Source: an uncultured Chloroflexota bacterium
GTDB taxonomy: Bacteria > Chloroflexota > Anaerolineae > B4-G1 > DUEL01
Length of the DNA stretch: 5,331 nucleotides
Direction of reading: 5' to 3'
Assembly: GCA_937138275.1 (NCBI GenBank)
Contig: CAKZOY010000166.1
Coordinates: forward strand, 1 to 5,331
Shown here: positions 1 to 5,331 of the stretch, one piece after another
Position numbering within the stretch: the stretch's first letter is position 1
Layout of the letters: each line of letters opens with the position of its first letter
The notes under the pieces: model-generated
The model's input: the letters and a program-made list of their open reading frames with translations, nothing else
What the model was told of the DNA's origin: nothing
Databases searched by the model: none
Translations under genes and position numbers: made by a program

Positions 1-853
1 CGTGCCGCCGGAGGAGGTGGACGTGAATGTCCATCCCGCCAAGGCGGAGGTGCGCTTCCGGGACGGGGAGGCGGTTTTCCGGGCCGTGCAGCGGGCGGTG
101 CGGCAGGCGGTGGTGGAGGAGGCCGGTGTCCCGACGATGGGGACTGTCTCCGCTCCGGTCTTCCCGGTTCGCCCACCGGAGCGAGGTCCCGAACGGGCGC
201 CCCTATTCCCGAGGGCGCCGGAAGGGGCAGGACCCGTCCAGATGCCGCTGGTTTCGCCCGCGGCCGCTCCGGGCGGTCTGCCCATGCTGCGAGTGGTCGG
301 GCAGGTGGGGGCGACGTACATCGTGGCGGAGGGGCCGGATGGCCTCTACCTGATAGACCAGCACGCGGCCCATGAGCGGGTGCTCTATGAGCAGATGATG
401 GCGCGGCGGTCGGAGGACGTACCGGCGCAGCCGCTGCTGGAGCCGGTGGCGGTGGACGTGCCGCTGGAGTGGGCAGGACTGGTGGAGGCCAACTTGGGAG
501 TCCTGCGCCGCCTGGGGCTGGAGGTGGAACCGTTCGGGGGGACCACCTTTCTGGTGCGGTCGCTGCCCGCGGTAGGGGCGATGATGAGCGCGCACCCGAG
601 GGAAGTGCTGATGGAGATCGCCCAGGGGCTGGCGGAGGGGCGGTTGGGGACGGAAGAGGAAGTGGAGCAGGCTGTCATCCGGCGGGTGTGCAAGGGGGCG
701 GCGATCAAGGCCGGGCAGGTGCTCTCGCGGGAGGAGATGGAGGAGTTGCTGCGGGCGCTGGAGCGATGTGCCAGTCCGCGCACCTGCCCCCACGGCCGTC
801 CGACGATGATTCACATCAGCATATCCCAACTGGCGCGGGAGTTCAGCCGGTAG
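1..853 (+). CDS. mutL: DNA mismatch repair protein MutL, C-terminal part (5' end outside window)
   Basis: MutL couples mismatch recognition by MutS to strand nicking and excision. The frame is open to the left edge; the first full codon is GTG at 2, read as an internal Val, so about 300 N-terminal residues (the GHKL ATPase) are missing. Residues are counted from that Val. VDVNVHPAK (6-14) is the end of the N-terminal ATPase/transducer region; its Lys matches the ATP-contacting Lys of the family. Residues about 40-94 are a Pro/Ala/Arg-rich linker. The C-terminal dimerisation and endonuclease domain follows: DQHAAHERVLYE (119-130) fits the metal-binding DQHA(X)2E(X)4E signature, with VCKGAAIKAG (229-238), CPHGRP (262-267) and the terminal FSR (281-283). 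This full set marks the nicking type of MutL found in bacteria without MutH, unlike E. coli MutL. QPLLEP (143-148) resembles the sliding-clamp binding motif. It lies 15 bases upstream of the next gene. Identity is very secure. Confidence 0.97.
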   Translation, partial: VPPEEVDVNVHPAKAEVRFRDGEAVFRAVQRAVRQAVVEEAGVPTMGTVSAPVFPVRPPERGPERAPLFPRAPEGAGPVQMPLVSPAAAPGGLPMLRVVGQVGATYIVAEGPDGLYLIDQHAAHERVLYEQMMARRSEDVPAQPLLEPVAVDVPLEWAGLVEANLGVLRRLGLEVEPFGGTTFLVRSLPAVGAMMSAHPREVLMEIAQGLAEGRLGTEEEVEQAVIRRVCKGAAIKAGQVLSREEMEELLRALERCASPRTCPHGRPTMIHISISQLAREFSR

Positions 854-860
854 GGGGGAG
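853..860 (+). promoter_or_regulatory. Ribosome binding site of the gene at 869
   Basis: A run of six G followed by AG gives a strong GGAG core at 857-860, eight bases before the ATG at 869. The purine run begins with the last base of the mutL TAG stop. Ribosomes finishing mutL would therefore stop on top of this site, which favours coupled translation (inference). It supports the ATG at 869 as the start, since no better start codon lies just upstream in that frame. Confidence 0.7.
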
Positions 861-868
861 CGACGATT

Positions 869-1537
869 ATGGCGCCACTTTTCTATCCTTCGTTTCAGGC
901 GTTGCGTCTGGCCGATGTCATCTTTGGAGAAATTGCCCAGCGGGTGCCCGGGTACATTGGGCGGTTGGGGACAGCCTGGTACTGGCGACTGGCTGGGGGG
1001 ACGGTGGTCAACTTCTGGCTGGATTACACCGTCACTGAGGAGCGTTGGGACGTTATCCGCGCCCAGGCGAGCAACGGCCGGGCCGGTATATTTAACCGGG
1101 CCGATTTTCCCTTCGCTGCCTACGGCACGTTGCTGACCTCCCCGCCCTACATCCACGACCTGCAGGGGATGGCGGAATGGGCCAACCGGCTCTACTTCAA
1201 TATGGGGCATCTGATCGCCGAGGCGGCCCAATGGTTGCAGATGCTTCAGGCGGCGGCGATTGCGCCGCAGGTCAGCCCACCGGCGTCATTCCCGTATTTG
1301 GGTCCGCTGGAGCGGGAACTGGTACAGTATGCGCTGGAGCATCTGGAGGGACGGTTTGACCTGGCGCGCCTGCGGGCGGCGTTCCGGGACCGCGTTTCTA
1401 TGCGCCGCCTGCAGCGGCTGGCCCAGGAGTGGGAATCCCTGGGACTCCTCACTCCCCGCCCCCGCCGGGTGACCTATGCCCTGCGGGCGCTGGTGGAAGG
1501 GGAGGAAGGGACGGAATACGCAACACGTAATACGTAA
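869..1537 (+). CDS. Hypothetical protein downstream of mutL, possible C-terminal winged helix
   Basis: I do not recognise this 222-residue protein. The ATG at 869 is chosen because of the GGAG eight bases upstream and the 15-base gap to mutL. The N-terminal two thirds (about 1-130) is rich in Trp, Tyr and Phe (for example FYPSF 5-9, WYW 37-39, NFW 48-50) and appears mostly helical. It has no signal peptide and no clean membrane span: the most hydrophobic stretch (about 34-51) is broken by Arg. A Pro-rich break (133-146, APQVSPPASFPYLG) separates it from a charged C-terminal part (147-208). There, helices around ELVQYALEHL, DLARLRAAF and MRRLQRLAQEWESLGLL precede a short basic strand-like segment (PRPRRVTYAL), an order that resembles a winged helix; this is inference from pattern only. 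The last eight residues (TEYATRNT) are encoded by the heptamer array, so the tail may be dispensable. It is probably co-transcribed with mutL, but that alone does not make it a repair gene. Confidence 0.8.
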   Translation: MAPLFYPSFQALRLADVIFGEIAQRVPGYIGRLGTAWYWRLAGGTVVNFWLDYTVTEERWDVIRAQASNGRAGIFNRADFPFAAYGTLLTSPPYIHDLQGMAEWANRLYFNMGHLIAEAAQWLQMLQAAAIAPQVSPPASFPYLGPLERELVQYALEHLEGRFDLARLRAAFRDRVSMRRLQRLAQEWESLGLLTPRPRRVTYALRALVEGEEGTEYATRNT

Positions 1538-1559
1538 CACGTGATGCGTGATGCGTTAA
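1511..1559. repeat. Tandem array of seven degenerate heptamers (RCGTRAY-like)
   Basis: Seven consecutive 7-base units fill this stretch exactly; the central ones are ACGTAAT, ACGTAAC and ACGTGAT, and the outer ones diverge (ACGGAAT first, GCGTTAA last). The first 27 bases lie inside the end of the unknown gene and give its last eight codons and its TAA stop (1535-1537). Because 7 is not a multiple of 3, TAA or TGA in successive units (1528, 1535, 1542, 1549, 1557) falls in all three plus frames. Short degenerate arrays of this kind are, as far as I recall, frequent between genes in Chloroflexota; their function is not known to me. Confidence 0.8.
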
Positions 1560-1596
1560 AAAAGACCGGGGCGACGGCAGACCGTTGCCCCGGTCT
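1558..1596 (-). terminator. Rho-independent terminator of the histidine kinase gene
   Basis: Bases 1563-1572 (AGACCGGGGC) and 1587-1596 (GCCCCGGTCT) are perfect 10-base complements. Inside them 1574-1577 and 1582-1585 pair four more bases around a 4-base loop (1578-1581). Positions 1573 and 1586 form a G-U pair in plus-strand RNA but an A-C mismatch in minus-strand RNA. The six A at 1558-1563 become a U tract directly after the stem on the minus strand, and the stem begins 21 bases past the kinase stop codon. The plus-strand side is followed by ATCTGACG, without a T tract, so termination of the mutL transcript here would be weaker. Confidence 0.88.
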
Positions 1597-1617
1597 ATCT
1601 GACGATCGCAACCCCTG

Positions 1618-4600
1618 TTATCGCGAGGGAATTGCGGTTGCCCGTCCCAATTTGTTCAGCGCGGCCGCCACGTCTTCCAGCAACTCCTCCCGTTGCAGAA
1701 CCCCTTTCTGGATCAATGCCTCAATCCGATGGTTCAGCAGATTCCGCTCCTTCTCCGTCAATTCTTTCGCTGTGACGACGATGATGGGGATAGAACGGGT
1801 AGATTCGTCGGCCTTTATCGCCTCCAGCACGGCGAAGCCATCCACCTCCGGCATCAGCAGGTCCAGGATGATGATGTGGGGACGTTTCTGACGCACCATC
1901 AGGATGGCTTCCTGACCGCTGGCGGCTTCTATGACTTCGTACCCTTCCTGACTCTCTATGATCCGCCGCAGGAGATTTCGGTCTTCCGGTTGATCGTCCA
2001 CGACCAGAATCCGGTGACAGCCTTCCTCCCGGTCCAAACGCTCCAGCGCGGCGATCAGGTCCTGTTCCAGGATGGGCTTGACCAGATAATCGGCTGCCCC
2101 GAGGCTCAGTCCCCGCCCTTTCTCGGCGACGATGCTGCATATGATGACCGGGATATCGCGCGTCTCCGGGTCCGCCTTCAGTTCCTGAATGACCTGCCAG
2201 CCATCTTTGCCCGGCATCATGATGTCTAGGGTGATAGCAAAGGGGCGAATCCGTTTCGCTTCTTCTACGACCCGTTGCGGGTCCGTCAGGCCGATGACCC
2301 GATAGCCCTGCTTGTCCAGATACCGGCGGAAGAGGGTGATCACGCCTTCATCATCGTCCACGCAAAGGACCGGTCGGGAGGGCGTGCTGGATGTTGTATT
2401 CTGGGCAGCCTCAACGGGTTGTGGGGCTTCCTCAGTCAGCACCTGCTCTTCCCGACGAGGGGGCGGGCCCTGAATGGGCAACGTAAAGGTGAAGGTAGAG
2501 CCTTTCCCCAACTCACTCTCTAGCCACATTCTGCCGCCGTGCAACTCCACGAAGGACTTGCTGATGGTCAGCCCCAGACCGGTCCCCCCGTGTTTGCGGG
2601 AGGGCGAGGCATCCACCTGGATGAATGCCTCAAAGATGGTGGGAAGTTTCTCCGGTGGGATACCGATGCCGCTATCGGAGACGGAGATGACGACAAAGTC
2701 TCCCTCCGTGCGGGCCTCCACCCGGATGAAGCCCTCGTCGGTGAACTTCGCCGCGTTGGAGACCAGATTCAGAAGCACCTGCCGCACCCGCCGACTATCC
2801 GCAGTGATAATGGGAAGGTCTTCCGGAACGGATTGTTGCAACTCAATGGGCTTGTCTTTGACCAGGGCGATGGCGGTGGACATCACGCCGCGGATGATCT
2901 CGGTCAGGTCGGTCGGCTCAAAGGAGAGTTCCATCTTGCCGGCCTCGATCTTGGAGATATCCAGGATATCGTTGATCAGGCCCAACAGGTGCTGACCGCT
3001 GTTGTAGATGGCTTCCAGGTCTTGCCGTTGCTGGTCTGTGATGGGGCCATCAATCCCTTTGAGGATGACCCGGGAGAAACCGATGATGGAGTTGAGCGGC
3101 GTACGGAGTTCGTGGGACATATTGGCCAGGAACTGAGACTTGAGCCGGTCCACCTCCTTGAGCCGTTCTGCGGTCTCCACCGCTTCTTGATAGAGACGGG
3201 CGTTCTCCAGCGCCACGCTCAGGTTGGCCGCGACGATACGCAGGAAGTCCAGTTCGCCAGAATCAATGGATGGGTGACCAGGCTGCCGGCCCAGGGCCAG
3301 CAGGCCCAGCGGTTGACCGCGGGCGACCATTGGGGCAATGGCAGCATCCAGCAAGCCCCATTCTCGGGCCAGCATTCCCATCCGTCCAGTGGCTATGCGA
3401 GGGATATCCTGGAGGAGCGTGATCTCCGGACGAGAGAGCGCGTCTGATAGAGGGGTGGCGGTGCTCACCCTCATCCTTATTCCTGTCCGTTCATCCGAAG
3501 GCGGGGGAAGCAGTTCGGACCCGTCCGGGGATCGCACGGTGACAACTCGCAGCGCATCGTTTTCGGGTTCCCACACCATAACGGCGGAGGGCATCTCCAG
3601 TTGGCGGGAAATAGATTCCGCCGCGCGGCGGAGCAGGTCATCGGGCTTCAGGGTGGTAGTGGCAACCTGGAGCACTGCGCTGATGAGGGCGCGGCGACGG
3701 GCCTCGGCCTCGGTTTCCGCGAACAATCGGGCGTTCTCCAGCGCGACACCAGCCTGGCTGGCCAGAGATTGCAGCAGAAGCACATCGCTCTGGGTAAAGG
3801 CGTACGGCTGGTCGCTCTGGACGTCCAGCACCCCGATGATCCGTCCCTTCACTTCAATAGGCACGGCCAGTTCCGCTCGGGTGGCTGCCAATTCCGGCAG
3901 GGTGATATAGCGGGGGTCACTCAGCACGTCGTTGACCAGCACCGGCTGAGCGGTGCGCACGGCGTCGGTGGTGATCCCCGGGCGCTGGACATCCAGGGTC
4001 ACACTCCGGGGCTGCAGGCGGTGGTCAGTGTGACCGACTGTCGTGCTATCTTCTAGGATCAGCGAGCTATTTTCCACCAGCATAATGTTGACGAAGTAAT
4101 ACCCAAAGCGCTCCTTGGTGATCTCTACGATTTGCCGCATCACGGCCTGCGGGTCCAACACCGAACTGATCGTACGGCCGATCTCGTTGATCGCCTCCAG
4201 TTCCACCGCACGGCGGCGGGTCTCCTCCAGTAGCCGGAGGTTCTCCATCGCGATGGCGGCCTGCCCGCAGAGGGTCCAAAGGTTCCGAAGCATCTTCTCC
4301 GAGTACGCGTAGGGGGTATCGCGTCCTACCAGCAGGATACCCAGTATCCGCTGACCGATAGACAGAGGGACTAGGATGAAAGATCTCAGGCGCAGGACTT
4401 CTATGAGGGTGCGGGCTCGGGCGTCTATGCGGGGATCGCTGTAGACATCTTCCACCACAAGCGCTTCGGTGGGCTGAATGAACTGGCGCAGCCCGAAGTC
4501 CGCCAGGGGAAGGCGGGTGCCGTAAGGATGCACCGGCCGCTTGTCCGCTGTCCAGCAATCTCCCATCACGACATACAGGGGCTGGTCTCCTGGCGGATCC

Positions 4601-5331
4601 AGCATCAGGATGCGGGCCAGGTCCAGGCCGAGGCGGGAGACGTAGCGGATCAGGGCCTGAGATACTTCGTTCGGCGTGGTGGCGGCGCCGATATCCCGGC
4701 TGGCTTCAAAGAGTTCGCGGGTTTCGGTGAGGGCCTGACTGGCCTCGGCGAAGAGGCGCGCGTTCTCTATCGCCGTGGCCAACTGATCGGCCATCGCCTG
4801 CAGGGCGGTAATGTCTTCGTCGGTGAAGGCGGTGGGCTTGCTGGACTGGATGGTCATTGCGCCGATGACGCGACCGCGGCTGATCAGGGGGAGCGCCATC
4901 TCGGAGCGCGTCTCGGGCAGAAGCGGGTTATCAAAGCGGATGGCTTCCGCACCCACATCCAGCGCGATGCGGGCTCTGGCGTTGGCGACGCACCAGCCGA
5001 TCATAGATTTGCCGCCGACCTCCAGTTTGTGGCCCATTTCCAGCATTCGGCGGCCTGCATCACCGGTGCCGGCGCGCAAGACAGCCCAGCGGCCCGTCTC
5101 ATCCAGGAGGAAGACACCTGCGTAATAGAGGTCAAACCGCTGGCGGATCAGTTCCACCGTTCGCGGCAGCAGCTCCTCCAGGCTCAGGATGGAGGACGCG
5201 GCGCCGGAGACCTCGGCGGCGGTTGCCAGTTGGGACGCGCGCCGGGAGGTCTCCTCCAACAGGCGGCGGTTCTCCAGGGCCACAGCCACCTGATCGGCCA
5301 CGGCGCGCATCCGGCGGATGTAGTTTTCCGG
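1618..5331 (-). CDS. Multi-GAF hybrid sensor histidine kinase with two receiver domains (N terminus outside window)
   Basis: A hybrid two-component kinase: GAF domains sense a ligand or partner, HisKA autophosphorylates on His, and the phosphate passes to receiver Asp residues. The frame is open to the right edge; the ATG at 5310 lies inside a GAF domain and is not the start. Counting from that codon as residue 1: end of a GAF (to about 20), then GAFs at about 28-190, 195-365, 366-533 and 540-710, each ending in an ENxRL helix (E13, E182, E356, E525, E702). HisKA is at about 717-785 with phospho-acceptor H733 in MSHELRTP. The HATPase at about 830-947 has the N box (N848, N852), DSGIGI (879-884), FEAF (893-896), GGTGLGL (908-914) and GKGSTF (935-940). 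After a Pro/Glu/Thr-rich linker come receiver 1 (980-1092: D985-D987, D1029, S1059, K1078) and receiver 2 (1099-1218: D1105, D1106, D1150, T1180, K1202). Catalytic residues look intact, so it should be active. No membrane span or Hpt domain is visible; it is probably cytosolic. The signal is unknown, and no GAF shows an obvious bilin-binding Cys. Confidence 0.96.
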   Translation of the reverse strand, partial: PENYIRRMRAVADQVAVALENRRLLEETSRRASQLATAAEVSGAASSILSLEELLPRTVELIRQRFDLYYAGVFLLDETGRWAVLRAGTGDAGRRMLEMGHKLEVGGKSMIGWCVANARARIALDVGAEAIRFDNPLLPETRSEMALPLISRGRVIGAMTIQSSKPTAFTDEDITALQAMADQLATAIENARLFAEASQALTETRELFEASRDIGAATTPNEVSQALIRYVSRLGLDLARILMLDPPGDQPLYVVMGDCWTADKRPVHPYGTRLPLADFGLRQFIQPTEALVVEDVYSDPRIDARARTLIEVLRLRSFILVPLSIGQRILGILLVGRDTPYAYSEKMLRNLWTLCGQAAIAMENLRLLEETRRRAVELEAINEIGRTISSVLDPQAVMRQIVEITKERFGYYFVNIMLVENSSLILEDSTTVGHTDHRLQPRSVTLDVQRPGITTDAVRTAQPVLVNDVLSDPRYITLPELAATRAELAVPIEVKGRIIGVLDVQSDQPYAFTQSDVLLLQSLASQAGVALENARLFAETEAEARRRALISAVLQVATTTLKPDDLLRRAAESISRQLEMPSAVMVWEPENDALRVVTVRSPDGSELLPPPSDERTGIRMRVSTATPLSDALSRPEITLLQDIPRIATGRMGMLAREWGLLDAAIAPMVARGQPLGLLALGRQPGHPSIDSGELDFLRIVAANLSVALENARLYQEAVETAERLKEVDRLKSQFLANMSHELRTPLNSIIGFSRVILKGIDGPITDQQRQDLEAIYNSGQHLLGLINDILDISKIEAGKMELSFEPTDLTEIIRGVMSTAIALVKDKPIELQQSVPEDLPIITADSRRVRQVLLNLVSNAAKFTDEGFIRVEARTEGDFVVISVSDSGIGIPPEKLPTIFEAFIQVDASPSRKHGGTGLGLTISKSFVELHGGRMWLESELGKGSTFTFTLPIQGPPPRREEQVLTEEAPQPVEAAQNTTSSTPSRPVLCVDDDEGVITLFRRYLDKQGYRVIGLTDPQRVVEEAKRIRPFAITLDIMMPGKDGWQVIQELKADPETRDIPVIICSIVAEKGRGLSLGAADYLVKPILEQDLIAALERLDREEGCHRILVVDDQPEDRNLLRRIIESQEGYEVIEAASGQEAILMVRQKRPHIIILDLLMPEVDGFAVLEAIKADESTRSIPIIVVTAKELTEKERNLLNHRIEALIQKGVLQREELLEDVAAALNKLGRATAIPSR

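Noticed and set aside
2..4. GTG at position 2 as the start codon of mutL
   Set aside because: The next residues are the VDVNVHPAK motif, which lies about 300 residues into full-length MutL, so the gene simply continues beyond the left edge.
1080..1102. An AT-rich island (TATATTTAA) between GGCCGGT and ACCGGGCC, resembling a hairpin or promoter
   Set aside because: The stem needs a bulge, it lies inside an intact coding frame, and no matching -35 element or T tract was convincing.
203..1231. A 342-codon open frame on the minus strand across the mutL end and the unknown gene
   Set aside because: It is antisense to mutL, which is certain, and crosses two plus-strand genes. Its translation is rich in Arg, Pro, His and Gln without any domain, as expected for the complement of GC-rich codons.
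1541..1891. A 116-codon plus-strand open frame starting in the heptamer array
   Set aside because: It starts with ATG within the repeat, crosses the kinase terminator and runs antisense to receiver 2; the low-complexity Ser-rich translation is a shadow.
2539..3447. A 302-codon open frame on the plus strand inside the kinase gene
   Set aside because: It lies opposite the HisKA, HATPase and last GAF domains, whose motifs are all intact on the minus strand. Its translation resembles no family and it has no convincing ribosome binding site.
5308..5310. ATG at 5310 (minus strand) as the start of the kinase
   Set aside because: The frame stays open to the window edge and the upstream codons (PENYIRR) continue the C-terminal GAF helix, so this Met is internal.

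Overview
The window is a GC-rich bacterial segment with two gene sets that face each other and share one intergenic strip. The long multi-GAF hybrid kinase, the endonuclease-type MutL and a degenerate heptamer repeat between genes together suggest Chloroflexota (for example an Anaerolineae-like lineage). That placement is inference from family resemblance; no marker gene is present.

Plus strand, 1-1537: the 3' part of mutL (mismatch repair) enters from the left edge and ends at 853. Fifteen bases later, behind a strong Shine-Dalgarno sequence that starts at the mutL stop codon, a 222-residue protein of unknown function begins at 869. The spacing suggests the two genes are translated from one mRNA. 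The unknown protein has a C-terminal part that looks like a winged helix.

Intergenic strip, 1511-1617: a tandem array of seven degenerate 7-base units (1511-1559) supplies the last eight codons and the stop of the unknown gene. It is followed by a GC-rich hairpin (1563-1596). Read on the minus strand, the hairpin is followed by six T residues, so it is the intrinsic terminator of the kinase gene coming from the right.

Minus strand, 1618 to the right edge: one very large open frame encodes a hybrid sensor histidine kinase without visible membrane segments. It has the end of one GAF domain, four complete GAF domains, HisKA, HATPase and two tandem receiver domains. Its N terminus and promoter lie beyond the window.

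Functionally the two sides look unrelated: DNA repair on the left, signal transduction on the right. No mobile element, CRISPR array, tRNA or rRNA was seen, and no gene-free stretch exceeds about 80 bases. I found no clearly new multi-gene system. The best leads are the unknown gene next to mutL and the heptamer array that forms its end.
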